NCBI RefSeq assembly: GCF_947493875.1 | Contig: NZ_CANLSU010000005.1 | Span: 124,001 to 188,000, forward strand | Direction of reading: 5' to 3' | Length of the DNA: 64,000 nt | Source: an uncultured Marinococcus sp. | GTDB taxonomy: Bacteria > Bacillota > Bacilli > Bacillales > Marinococcaceae | Part shown: piece by piece, positions 17,530 through 25,829 of the stretch | Position numbering within the stretch: position 1 is the stretch's first letter | Layout of the letters: every line of letters starts with the position of its first letter | The notes under the pieces: model-generated | Seen by the model: only the letters and a program-made list of their open reading frames with translations | Databases searched by the model: none | Told to the model about the DNA's origin: nothing | Translations under genes and position numbers: made by a program

Positions 17530-18951
17530 TTGGCAAAAACGATTATCAAAAACGGAACCGTTGTAACAGCGAGCGATGAATACAAGGCAGATATTCTGAT
17601 CGAAGATGAAAAAATCACAACTATCGGCAAGGATCTTCAGGAAGACGGGGCAGAAATTGTCGACGCCTCCGGCCAGTACATTTTCCCGGGAGGAGTGGAT
17701 CCGCACACCCACCTCGAAATGCCGTTTGGAGGAACCGTCTCCAAGGATGACTTCGAAAGCGGCTCCATCGCTGCCGCTTTTGGCGGCACGACGAGCGTGA
17801 TCGACTTCTGCCTGACAAGCAAGGACAGGCCGCTCAGCTCCTCCATTCAGGAATGGCACGATAAATCCCAGGGACGTTCCGTGATTGATTACGGCTTTCA
17901 TTTGATGATTACTCAAATGAATGACGACGTGCTTGATCAGCTTCCTTCAATCATTCAAAACGACGGAATTACTTCCTTCAAGGTATTTATGGCCTACAAA
18001 AATGTGTTCCAGGCCGATGACGAAACGCTTTACCGCACGCTGCTTGCTGCCAAAGAGCTAGGAGCGCTCGTCATGGTCCATGCCGAAAACGGCGACGTGA
18101 TTCAGCACTTAACAGAAGAAGCACTTGCTGCCGGAAACACCGAGCCTATTTACCATGCCCGCACCCGACCGTCCGAAATCGAAGGGGAAGCGACCGGCCG
18201 CGCGGCCCGCTTTACCGGGCTTGCCGACTCTCAGCTGTATGTTGTGCATGTTTCCTGCGCCGATGCCGCGGAAGAAATCCGCAAAGCACGACGTAAAGGT
18301 GCCAACGTCTGGGGTGAAACGTGCCCGCAGTACCTCGTGCTTGATGAAAGCTACATGGACCAGCCTGGATTTGAAGGCGCCAAGTATGTATGGAGCCCGC
18401 CGCTTCGTGAAAAATGGAATCAGGAGGAGCTATGGACGGCAATTAAAAATGGAGATCTGTCGACCATCGGATCCGATCAGTGCTCGTTTGACTTTAACGG
18501 CCAGAAGGACCTCGGTAAAGATGACTTTACAAAAATTCCAAACGGCGGCCCGATGATTGAAGACCGGATGAGTATTCTCTACTCGGAAGGAGTGGCCAAA
18601 GGAAGAATTTCGCGCCAGCAGTTTGTTGATATTACCTCGACGAAAAGCGCCAAGCTGTTCGGTCTCTATCCGGATAAAGGAACAATCGCCGTTGGCGCAG
18701 ACGCTGACCTTGTGCTTTTCAATCCGGATGAAAGCCGGACTATTTCAGTCAAAACGCAGCACATGGCGGTTGATTATAACGCCTTTGAAGGCATGGAGGT
18801 GCAGGGCGTGATTGAGTCTACCATGGTACGCGGCCAGTTTGTTGTCCGCGACCGGAAGCTGGAGGCTGAACCTGGCTACGGGAAATACATGAAACGCAAG
18901 CCCTTCGCTTTAGGAAGCAGCCCTAAAACTGCTGCCTCCACGTCCGTTTAA
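17530..18951 (+). CDS. Dihydropyrimidinase (D-hydantoinase family)
   Basis: A 473-residue cyclic amidohydrolase opening dihydrouracil or dihydrothymine to the N-carbamoyl amino acid. All binuclear metal ligands are visible: His59 and His61 in GGVDPHTHLEMPF, the carbamylated Lys151 in SFKVFMAYKN, His184 in MVHAENGD, His240 in YVVHVS and Asp316 in GSDQCSF. The length is normal for the family. The start is TTG at 17530, supported by ACAGGAGGAGA at proper distance. Its position directly after preA and beside two carbamoyl hydrolases argues for a true dihydropyrimidinase in pyrimidine degradation rather than a stand-alone hydantoinase. Confidence 0.94.
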   Translation: MAKTIIKNGTVVTASDEYKADILIEDEKITTIGKDLQEDGAEIVDASGQYIFPGGVDPHTHLEMPFGGTVSKDDFESGSIAAAFGGTTSVIDFCLTSKDRPLSSSIQEWHDKSQGRSVIDYGFHLMITQMNDDVLDQLPSIIQNDGITSFKVFMAYKNVFQADDETLYRTLLAAKELGALVMVHAENGDVIQHLTEEALAAGNTEPIYHARTRPSEIEGEATGRAARFTGLADSQLYVVHVSCADAAEEIRKARRKGANVWGETCPQYLVLDESYMDQPGFEGAKYVWSPPLREKWNQEELWTAIKNGDLSTIGSDQCSFDFNGQKDLGKDDFTKIPNGGPMIEDRMSILYSEGVAKGRISRQQFVDITSTKSAKLFGLYPDKGTIAVGADADLVLFNPDESRTISVKTQHMAVDYNAFEGMEVQGVIESTMVRGQFVVRDRKLEAEPGYGKYMKRKPFALGSSPKTAASTSV

Positions 18952-19077
18952 TGTAATCGGGGAACTCTTTTTCCCTCTCGTCCTCTGTTTCTTTAGGACT
19001 GGTGATCGTCCATGACGCTGGTGTGTTGTTTACCCGCAGGTAAAAATTTTAAGAAGCAGAAAGGATGACAATGACTC

Positions 19078-20547
19078 ATGAAAGATAACAGCTACTTAAA
19101 ATCTCCGGACCTGATGCCGGTGGGTCATGATAAACGAAAAATCAGCACCTTCGGCTTTGCCGTTATGTGGGTCGGGATGGCGGTCGTCCTGGCTGCCTTC
19201 GCCATTGGCGGAGAAGGCGTTTCCTCCCTTCCACTCGGCTGGGTCATCTTCGCTTCCCTGATCGGGTGTGTGGCTATCGGATTGTTTATTACAATCGTCG
19301 GGGATATTGGCATTGAACACGGGCTGTCCTTTCCTGTCTATATGAGGGCCCCCTTCGGTACGATCGGTACCCATCTGCCTTCTGTGACCAGGGGGATTGC
19401 CGCCTCCTTCTGGTTTGGGATCAACACATACTTCGGCTCTACCGCGATGAACGGCATTTTAAATATATTGACCGGCTTTGATAACTGGGCCGTCTGTTAT
19501 GCTCTGTTTGCCGGCGCCCAGCTGGTCAATACGGCTATCGGCATCAAGGCCGTGGAACGATTTGCTGACTTTGCCGCTCCCGCGATCATCCTGATTTCGA
19601 TATGGATGTACATTGTGCTTACCGGAGAGGCCTCCGCCCAGGGAACGAACGTATGGAACTGGGACGGCATCGAGGCCGGAGCCGGCTCTGCCGTAACTGC
19701 TTTTGTTATTGTTATTTTTGCCAACATGGGATTTTGGAGTACGCTCGCGACAGACATCCCTTCGCTGAGCCGTTTTATTAAAGCCCCGAAATATGAACGT
19801 AACTGGTTTAAAAGAAACCGCGGCACGATGGTTGGAAGCATGATCGCTCTTCCACTCGTGCAGACCTTCATGGTAGTCATCGGCGCCATCTGCTTTATTG
19901 CTCTCGGCAATTTTGATCCGGTCGTCGCTCTTCAGCAGACAGCCGGCGGACTCGTGCTCGCGGTGCTTCTGCTTATGATCGTGCTCGCCCAGTGGTCCAC
20001 CAACACCAGTGCAAACGTTATTCCCGCAGCGACGATTTTTTCCAACGTCGGCGGGCCGAAAATCCCCTTCTTTGTTGGTGTGTTTATGGCAGGCATTATC
20101 GGGACTGCCGCCCAGCCGTGGCTGATTTTCAGTGTGCTTGATACCGTCCTTCTTGTAGTAGGCGGCGTCCTCTCCGCCGTCGTCGGTATTTTAGTATCAG
20201 ACTACTATGTTCTGCGAAAACGCCGGGTGAACGTGCCGGACCTTTACAAGCATACCGGCCAGTATCGTTACTTTAAAGGAATCAACGCAGCCGGCCTGAT
20301 TTCCTGGGCCGTCGGAGGTGCTGTCGCTATCTTCTTCATCAACTTTTCCTTTATTGCCGGGTTTGTTGCCGGCGGTGTCTGCTATTACTTCCTCGCCAAA
20401 TACTGGTGGTTCAAAAAGTATAAGCAGGTGGAAATTGAAGATCCAAGCGACGATAAATACCTCGGCATCACCGTTGGAAGAGACTGGGAGGTCCCCGCAG
20501 ACGAAGCAGAAGAAGAAGCCAAACCAGAAGTTGCCAGCATGAAATAG
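19078..20547 (+). CDS. NCS1-family permease for pyrimidines or related compounds
   Basis: A 489-residue polytopic membrane protein with about twelve hydrophobic segments. Features of the nucleobase:cation symporter-1 family are GIEHGLSFPVYMRAPFG near residue 80, FWFGINTYFGS, and the conserved ATDIPSLSRFIK and NTSANVIPAA segments. The charged C terminus is rich in Glu. Such proteins import uracil, cytosine, allantoin or hydantoins with a cation. Its position behind the dihydropyrimidinase gene points to uracil, thymine or dihydropyrimidines. AGAAAGGATG precedes the ATG. The 126-base gap upstream holds no clear promoter or terminator, so it may be read through from preTA. Confidence 0.9.
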   Translation: MKDNSYLKSPDLMPVGHDKRKISTFGFAVMWVGMAVVLAAFAIGGEGVSSLPLGWVIFASLIGCVAIGLFITIVGDIGIEHGLSFPVYMRAPFGTIGTHLPSVTRGIAASFWFGINTYFGSTAMNGILNILTGFDNWAVCYALFAGAQLVNTAIGIKAVERFADFAAPAIILISIWMYIVLTGEASAQGTNVWNWDGIEAGAGSAVTAFVIVIFANMGFWSTLATDIPSLSRFIKAPKYERNWFKRNRGTMVGSMIALPLVQTFMVVIGAICFIALGNFDPVVALQQTAGGLVLAVLLLMIVLAQWSTNTSANVIPAATIFSNVGGPKIPFFVGVFMAGIIGTAAQPWLIFSVLDTVLLVVGGVLSAVVGILVSDYYVLRKRRVNVPDLYKHTGQYRYFKGINAAGLISWAVGGAVAIFFINFSFIAGFVAGGVCYYFLAKYWWFKKYKQVEIEDPSDDKYLGITVGRDWEVPADEAEEEAKPEVASMK

Positions 20548-20561
20548 GAGGGGAGCTGCTC

Positions 20562-20789
20562 ATGAAAGAACACGATCACTTTTTAATTGAAAAAGATCAG
20601 ATTGACGGACTGCTGGACGACGGTTTTTCCATTGGAGGTGTAACGGAAAACCTTGAAGGCACGTTCGTCCGCTTTACAAAGGAAGCGGAAACCTTTACTC
20701 TTCATCTCGAAAGTCCGGATGCCCGCAAGTACTTTGCCTTTTTGTTAAAGCAGCGGGCCGCCAGTGCTTCATCGGAAAGTTTATCGTAG
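20562..20789 (+). CDS. Small uncharacterised protein of the pyrimidine operon
   Basis: A 75-residue acidic soluble protein that I do not recognise. It has a strong ribosome binding site (AGGAGGGG), lies 14 bases after the permease stop and ends just before the operon terminator, so it is a real, co-transcribed gene. The N-terminal half is Asp/Glu-rich (KDQIDGLLDDGFSIGGVTENLEG) and the middle looks like a beta strand pair (TFVRFTKEAETFTLHLES). No signal peptide, membrane helix or metal motif is visible. A role as a permease-associated or regulatory factor is possible but unsupported. Confidence 0.75.
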   Translation: MKEHDHFLIEKDQIDGLLDDGFSIGGVTENLEGTFVRFTKEAETFTLHLESPDARKYFAFLLKQRAASASSESLS

Positions 20790-20798
20790 CAGGATCAA

Positions 20799-20826
20799 AA
20801 AGAAGGAAGCCGCGGCTTCCTTCTTT
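20799..20826. terminator. Bidirectional terminator between the pyrimidine operon and pucR
   Basis: A perfect 12-bp stem AAAGAAGGAAGC/GCTTCCTTCTTT has a CGCG loop. It serves both the permease operon on plus and the regulator gene on minus. Confidence 0.88.
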
Positions 20827-20829
20827 ACG

Positions 20830-22452
20830 TTATTCAACACTTCCGTATTTGTATTCATACGCATGGATGGCCAGTTCAATCGACAGCCGCTTCGGCGCTT
20901 CCAGAATGTCCTCCCCGAGCAGCTCCTGAATTTTATCCAGCCGATGATACAGCGTCTGGCGGACGACGAACAGCCGCTTCGCTGTCGCCTGCTTTGATCC
21001 GAAGCACTCCAGATATACTTTTAATGTCTGCAGCAGCCGAACATTTTTTTGAGCATCGTATGAGATCACCTCACCAAGATAATCCTGAATATAATCCTCA
21101 AGATCTCCCTGCTCCTCCATGTAATGTACTGTCCGGAGAAGATGAAGGTTTTCATAAAATGGCATCGGCAGCCGGCCGATTTTCCGCTGAATCGCCATCG
21201 TTTCCTTCGCCGTCTCAAAGCTCCGCCATATTTGAGATGTTTGTTTTAAACACTTCCCGAACGCTGCAAAATCATACAGCTGTTTTTCTTCCTGTGCCTC
21301 TGTTTTCCGCAGCTGCTCAAACGCTTTATACATCCGTTTGGAAAATGATTCCCGTTTTGATTTGGCGGTATCAAGCAGCACGTACACCGGCCCCTGCGGC
21401 AGAACGGTGGACAAAAACAATATCTGTTTTTCCTCAAAGGCCGCTCTTGCCACCATCGCTTTTTGGACGTACCAGGCTTCAAGTGCTGACGAAGAGAGTG
21501 ATAGATGCGACGTTTCCATCACACATACACAGGCCTCGGAGAACTCTTCGCGGCCGTAATGGCTGATCAGATGACGGCGCAGCTTTTCCTCATGGTGATC
21601 GCCGCTCAGCCATTCGTGGATCCACATCTCATCGCGGTACCGCTTGCGCTCCTCCATATAAGCTGTGCGCATTACCTCCTGGGCCACTGCTGTCGCACAC
21701 CGGTCCACGGCCAGTTCTTCAAACGACGTAAGCTCCCGGCCGTTTCCGTACACAACAATATCAGCAAAATACTGATCGAGTACCATGATCGGCTTGTGTA
21801 AAACAAATTCCCTGTCCTCTGTTTTGCTCTCAAGCCACCGGCGGACGAACTGCTGCTCGCGTGCCGCTGTTACTTCCGGAACGAATTCACTTTCCCCCTG
21901 CACCGGAAGATAAAATAAATCCAGTCCGGTCTGGGCGCGAAGCTCCTGCAGAAGGGCCCTCACCCCGCGGCCATGCAAAAGCATCTGGTTAAATGTCTGG
22001 GACAATATTTCCAAGTCCCGCATCAGCGTATACTGCCTATGAATAAAAAATGCATGCAGTTCCTGCGTAATGTCTACATAACGCACCTGCTCATGAAATA
22101 AAATCAGGGGGAAATCCCAGGCCTTTGCTGTTTGGACCATCGCTTCCGGCAGCCGGTTCGTATATGTACCCAGCTCGATACAAAGTCCTGCAGCACCGCT
22201 TTCAATCAGCTGATTTAAAAAAGACAGGGAGAGCCCCTCATCGTTATGCCAGCCCACCCCAGTCGTTAAAATCAATTCCCTTCCGTTCAGCAGCTGCTCT
22301 ACCTCAGCTACTTCAATGACATGTACCCAGTCAACTGTGCGTTTTAAAGCCTCTTCGCTTCCAATAAACGTAATATTCTGAAATATTGGCCGCTGCAATA
22401 TTTCTTTTAACGTAATCTGTTTGGCGGCAGTCGCTTCATATACTTGCTGCAC
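20830..22452 (-). CDS. PucR-family transcriptional regulator
   Basis: A 540-residue regulator. The N-terminal ligand-sensing PucR domain (about 1-130) begins with TLKEILQRPIFQNITFIGS and holds VDWVHVIEVAEVEQLLNGRELILTT in sections. A middle region of the GGDEF-like type follows. The C-terminal helix-turn-helix (LLQTLKVYLECFGSKQATAKRL, then RQTLYHRLDKIQELLGED) is typical of the family. In B. subtilis PucR activates purine degradation genes. Here the neighbourhood indicates control of pyrimidine degradation. The GTG start at 22452 has GCAGGAGGAA in front. The gene converges on the permease operon it probably regulates. Confidence 0.9.
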   Translation of the reverse strand: MQQVYEATAAKQITLKEILQRPIFQNITFIGSEEALKRTVDWVHVIEVAEVEQLLNGRELILTTGVGWHNDEGLSLSFLNQLIESGAAGLCIELGTYTNRLPEAMVQTAKAWDFPLILFHEQVRYVDITQELHAFFIHRQYTLMRDLEILSQTFNQMLLHGRGVRALLQELRAQTGLDLFYLPVQGESEFVPEVTAAREQQFVRRWLESKTEDREFVLHKPIMVLDQYFADIVVYGNGRELTSFEELAVDRCATAVAQEVMRTAYMEERKRYRDEMWIHEWLSGDHHEEKLRRHLISHYGREEFSEACVCVMETSHLSLSSSALEAWYVQKAMVARAAFEEKQILFLSTVLPQGPVYVLLDTAKSKRESFSKRMYKAFEQLRKTEAQEEKQLYDFAAFGKCLKQTSQIWRSFETAKETMAIQRKIGRLPMPFYENLHLLRTVHYMEEQGDLEDYIQDYLGEVISYDAQKNVRLLQTLKVYLECFGSKQATAKRLFVVRQTLYHRLDKIQELLGEDILEAPKRLSIELAIHAYEYKYGSVE

Positions 22453-22521
22453 AGCGATTCCTCCTGCTAAAAGTGTATTTTTTCTTTATTATAATTGTTT
22501 TGCTGACACTACAACGGCTTA

Positions 22522-22540
22522 GTGTGACATTTTGTTACAC
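22522..22540. promoter_or_regulatory. Dyad operator candidate upstream of pucR
   Basis: GTGTGACA-TTT-TGTTACAC forms an imperfect dyad (7 of 8 paired) about 75 bases upstream of the regulator start. Its centre is the ACATTTTGT core found before two other units of the cluster, which suggests autoregulation. Confidence 0.45.
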
Positions 22541-22596
22541 TGTTTCTTCTTTCCTTCATCGCCTGCCAGTACCGATTTAACAAATTGACCATACTT

Positions 22597-22648
22597 CGTA
22601 AACCTTTTTTAAAATAAAGTTGACAAATAACTGATTTCTTTTTATTCT
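22597..22648 (+). promoter_or_regulatory. BirA-like operator and sigma-A promoter of bioY
   Basis: Half sites TCGTAAACC (22596-22604) and AGTTGACAA (22618-22626) are 13 bases apart. Each matches 7 of 9 positions of the B. subtilis bioW operator halves TTGTTAACC and GGTTAACAA, recalled with the same spacing. The right half overlaps the -35 TTGACA (22620-22625). The -10 TATTCT lies at 22643-22648 with a 17-base spacer. Biotin-BirA binding would block the promoter. Confidence 0.6.
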
Positions 22649-22672
22649 TAGAAGTCAGTGAGGTGAACATTG

Positions 22673-23209
22673 ATGCGTATACAAAAAATTATTTATACGG
22701 CTTTATTTGCAGCAATCATGGCAGCTTTAGGCATTGTTCCGCCCATCCCGCTTCCATTCAGTCCGGTCCCAATCACCCTGCAGACCCTGGGTGTTATGCT
22801 GGCGGGCTCTCTGCTCGGCGCGAGATACGGCGGTCTCAGCATACTCTTGTTTGTAGTGCTCGTAATGATAGGCCTTCCCCTGCTCGCCGGCGGACGCGGC
22901 GGAGCCGGTGTATTATTCGGCGCAGGCGGCGGCTACATTCTGAGCTGGCCGGTCGGGGCATTTATTATTGGCTGGATCGCCCATTCTTTTAAAAAACCAT
23001 CGGTTCCAAAGTATCTGTTTGCTAATATTATCGGCGGAATTCTCGTCATTTATGCCGGCGGTGTTACTTATTTATCGTTTTTAATAAACATACCGTGGAC
23101 AACTGCCGCTATTCAGGCACTCGCTTTTCTGCCGGGAGATATTTTTAAAGCGGTCGTTGCCGGCTTTGTAGCAGTCCGGCTGAACAAGCAGCACAAAATC
23201 AGGCTGTAG
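22673..23209 (+). CDS. bioY: Biotin transporter BioY (S component of an ECF transporter)
   Basis: A 178-residue membrane protein with about six hydrophobic segments. The PIPLPFSPVPITLQTLGVMLAG segment, read in parts, is the BioY signature (P-x-P-F-S-P-V-P-I-T-x-Q). It is followed by LLGARYGGLS and the glycine-rich GRGGAGVLFGAGGGY. BioY captures biotin and works alone or with a shared EcfAA'T energising module, which is not in the window. GTGAGGTGAAC precedes the ATG at 22673; an in-frame TTG one codon earlier is less likely. It heads an operon with an acyl-CoA ligase and a thiolase, the order of B. subtilis yhfU-yhfT-yhfS. Confidence 0.93.
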   Translation: MRIQKIIYTALFAAIMAALGIVPPIPLPFSPVPITLQTLGVMLAGSLLGARYGGLSILLFVVLVMIGLPLLAGGRGGAGVLFGAGGGYILSWPVGAFIIGWIAHSFKKPSVPKYLFANIIGGILVIYAGGVTYLSFLINIPWTTAAIQALAFLPGDIFKAVVAGFVAVRLNKQHKIRL

Positions 23210-23228
23210 CACCGAAAGGGGGATTTCC

Positions 23229-24647
23229 ATGATCGGCCAGTCTATCGCCCGGTACGCTGCTTCCCGTCCAGCGCAGACGGCGGTCGAATACTCGGATCGT
23301 TCGATCAGCTGGCAGGAGCTGCATGAATCCATTAACCTCCGGCGGAAACAGCTGCATGCAGCTGCCGGTCCGTTTTTTCAAAAGCAGATTGCTTTTGCGC
23401 TTCAGGATCCCCTCGAGCAGCTGTATATGTTCTTTGCGGTCGTGTCTGGAGGCGGCATTGCTGTTCCGGTGGATGAAACGCTGGACAATGATTCGATAGC
23501 TTCTTTTCTTTTCTCTTCCAGGCCCGCGCTTTTTATCGCAGACACTGACGCAGCCGGACTAGCGGTGCCTTCATTGACGCTTGCAGATATTACCGGAGCT
23601 GGGGCGCAGCCGTCTGTGCCTGCGGCATTCTGCGAGGAAACCGAGTTGTTTTACGGGGCCTGCACGTCAGGCTCCTCCGGAACACCAAAGGCATGTCTGC
23701 GAAGCCACCGTTCCTGGCTGAAAAGCTTTGAGGCGGACGAGCAGCTTTTTCCATTTCAGGAGGAGGAACGCGTCCTGATCACCGGAAGGCTGTCCCACTC
23801 CCTCTTTTTATACGGGGCCGTCCGCATGCTCGAATACGGCCACACCGTTATTCTGCCCGTAAGGCACTCACCACGGGTGTTTGCCCGGATGGTGGTTAAA
23901 CAGCAGGTCACCGTATTGTACGCTGTGCCTACAACGCTCCGCTGGCTTCTCCGCCACTCTTCTTCCCCCTCTCCCTCGGTCAGACTAATCATTACGGGAG
24001 GAGAAAAATGGTTCCCTGCTGATAATCAAAATATATTCGCCCGCTTTCCCACGGCTGCGCTGTATGAATTCTACGGCAGCGCAGAAACCAGCTTCATAAG
24101 CGCCCTGAACCACCGCGCAGAACAGGTCAGCCCATCCTGCACCGGCCGCCTGTTTCCCATGGTAGAAGCCGAGAGCTCACCAGATACCGGGGAATTAGTC
24201 GTAACAAGTCCATTTTTATTCAGTGGCTATGCTGAAGACGAGTCCTTATCCTACCCGCGGTCGGTTGCCACCGGAGATATTGGCTTTGTCGATGAGGAAG
24301 GCTTCCTTTATATTACCGGCCGCCGGAGCGGAAAAATTGTCAGCCGCGGTCGAAATATTTATTCCGAAGAAATTGAACAGGTGCTCATGAGCCATCCCAA
24401 TGTTGAACAGGCAGTTGTATTTGGCGTGCCTGATGCTTTCGAGGGGGAAAAGATTGCTGCGCTTTATACTGGAAACGTTATTGCACACGACTTGCATGTA
24501 CATTGCCGCCAATGGCTGCCCGCTTATAAACTACCTGTATGCCTGCAGATAGACCTTCTGCCGGTTCTTGGCAACGGAAAAATCGACCGGCTGCGCGCAC
24601 AGAAGTATTACGAAGCCTTATCAAAGGAGAACGGTAATGATGACTGA
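23229..24647 (+). CDS. Acyl-CoA synthetase / AMP-forming ligase (YhfT-like)
   Basis: A 472-residue adenylate-forming enzyme expected to activate a carboxylic acid with ATP and CoA in the cytoplasm. The P-loop motif reads TSGSSGTPKA. FYGSAETS is the A5-type motif, TGDIGFVDEEGFLYITGR is the adenylate-binding A7-A8 region, and GNGKIDR at the end contains the catalytic Lys. The hinge RSGKIVSRG is normal. It is shorter than typical 520-550-residue ligases because the N-terminal part is compact. A 19-base gap follows bioY and its end overlaps the thiolase start by 11 bases. The acyl substrate is unknown; pimelate or a fatty acid feeding biotin or lipid metabolism is speculation. Confidence 0.88.
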   Translation: MIGQSIARYAASRPAQTAVEYSDRSISWQELHESINLRRKQLHAAAGPFFQKQIAFALQDPLEQLYMFFAVVSGGGIAVPVDETLDNDSIASFLFSSRPALFIADTDAAGLAVPSLTLADITGAGAQPSVPAAFCEETELFYGACTSGSSGTPKACLRSHRSWLKSFEADEQLFPFQEEERVLITGRLSHSLFLYGAVRMLEYGHTVILPVRHSPRVFARMVVKQQVTVLYAVPTTLRWLLRHSSSPSPSVRLIITGGEKWFPADNQNIFARFPTAALYEFYGSAETSFISALNHRAEQVSPSCTGRLFPMVEAESSPDTGELVVTSPFLFSGYAEDESLSYPRSVATGDIGFVDEEGFLYITGRRSGKIVSRGRNIYSEEIEQVLMSHPNVEQAVVFGVPDAFEGEKIAALYTGNVIAHDLHVHCRQWLPAYKLPVCLQIDLLPVLGNGKIDRLRAQKYYEALSKENGNDD

Positions 24648-25785
24648 GCCTGTCTATATCATTGATGCCAAAAGAAGCCCTGTCCATCATGTGAACGGGA
24701 CGTTTTCAAAGCTGGAGCCGGAACAGCTGACGGCGCCGCTGTACAAGCACTTTCAGTGCCATCACGGAATAAACGACCGTGTACCGACTGACGAAGTATT
24801 TATGGGAAATGCAGTTGGCCCAGGCGGTAACCTCGCCCGCCTCAGCCTGCTTGAAGCTGGATATGACACGTCTGTGCCCGGTGTAACGGTGGACCGCCAG
24901 TGCGGCTCCGGCCTTGAATCTGTGCATCAGGGGTTCCGGCACCTGCAGGCCGGCGCGTCGGAGACCGTTCTTGCCGGTGGGGTTGAAAGCATAAGTCGGG
25001 CCCCGCAACGCTCCTTTTTCGCCTCGGAAGCCTATCCAGTTTCCTCCACCCAGGAAAGAGCCCGCTTTTCTCCAAGGTTTATCGGAGATCCTGATATGGG
25101 AGAAGCTGCGGAAACGGTGGCGAAAGCCTACAGCATATCCCGCGCAGATCAGGACGCCTTTGCCGAACGCAGCTACAGGCTTTCGTGGGAGGAAGCAGCA
25201 AAACCGGATATTTCCCGGGAAATTGTTCCGGTGAGCACCATCCAGGCAGACGCTGAGCTTCGTTCTCCAGATAAAATGAACAAAATCATCCGCAGGGCAC
25301 CCTCTGTTTTCCAAGAGCATGGGACGGTCACCGCCGCCAACTCCTCCCGGATCAGCGATGGAGCGGCACTCACACTGATGGCCAGTCAATCCTCCTGCCG
25401 GCAGCACGGGTTCGTGCCTGTTCTTGAAATCGTCGATGCCGTATCCGTTGGCGTTGATCCGACGATGCCAGGGGTTGGCCCGGTGCCTGCTGTACGCCGG
25501 CTGCTTGCACGGAACCGCTTGTCTGTACAGGACATTTCCTTGTGGGAATGCAATGAAGCATTCGCCTCTCAGGTGCTTGCCTCGGCCTATCAGCTCGGCA
25601 TTCCGCCGGAGCGGCTGAATACAGCCGGCGGCGCCATCGCCCAGGGGCATCCGTACGGTGCTTCGGGAGCAATTCTTGTAGCAAGGCTCATGCGGCTGAT
25701 GCAAAACGGCGACCTCCCACTCGGGGTAGCCACGATCGGAATCGGGGGCGGGCTCGGGCTCGCCAGCCTGTACCGGCTCCTGTAA
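24637..25785 (+). CDS. Thiolase family protein lacking the second catalytic cysteine (YhfS-like)
   Basis: A 382-residue member of the thiolase superfamily. The acylated Cys89 is present in VDRQCGSGLES, NEAFA is intact, and His338 lies in GAIAQGHPYGASGA. The C-terminal motif that normally reads C-x-G-G-G has Gly368 in place of the Cys (ATIGIGGGLG). The gene may therefore lack normal acetyl-CoA acetyltransferase activity or use another base. The start at 24637 has AAGGAGAACGG in front; a second ATG follows immediately. It is translationally linked to the ligase gene and ends the bioY operon at a strong terminator. Confidence 0.88.
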   Translation: MMTEPVYIIDAKRSPVHHVNGTFSKLEPEQLTAPLYKHFQCHHGINDRVPTDEVFMGNAVGPGGNLARLSLLEAGYDTSVPGVTVDRQCGSGLESVHQGFRHLQAGASETVLAGGVESISRAPQRSFFASEAYPVSSTQERARFSPRFIGDPDMGEAAETVAKAYSISRADQDAFAERSYRLSWEEAAKPDISREIVPVSTIQADAELRSPDKMNKIIRRAPSVFQEHGTVTAANSSRISDGAALTLMASQSSCRQHGFVPVLEIVDAVSVGVDPTMPGVGPVPAVRRLLARNRLSVQDISLWECNEAFASQVLASAYQLGIPPERLNTAGGAIAQGHPYGASGAILVARLMRLMQNGDLPLGVATIGIGGGLGLASLYRLL

Positions 25786-25788
25786 TAG

Positions 25789-25828
25789 AAATAGCCTGCA
25801 CTCATCAAAGGATGAATGCAGGCTATTC
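25789..25828. terminator. Bidirectional terminator between the thiolase and tartrate dehydratase genes
   Basis: ATAGCCTGCA and TGCAGGCTAT form a 10-bp stem. An inner CATC/GATG stem continues it with one bulge, and T-rich ends follow on both strands. It separates two convergent operons. Confidence 0.8.
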
Positions 25829-25829
25829 T

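Noticed and set aside
24706-25704. 332-codon open frame on minus opposite the thiolase
   Set aside because: No domain, no ribosome binding site, and antisense to an obvious thiolase.
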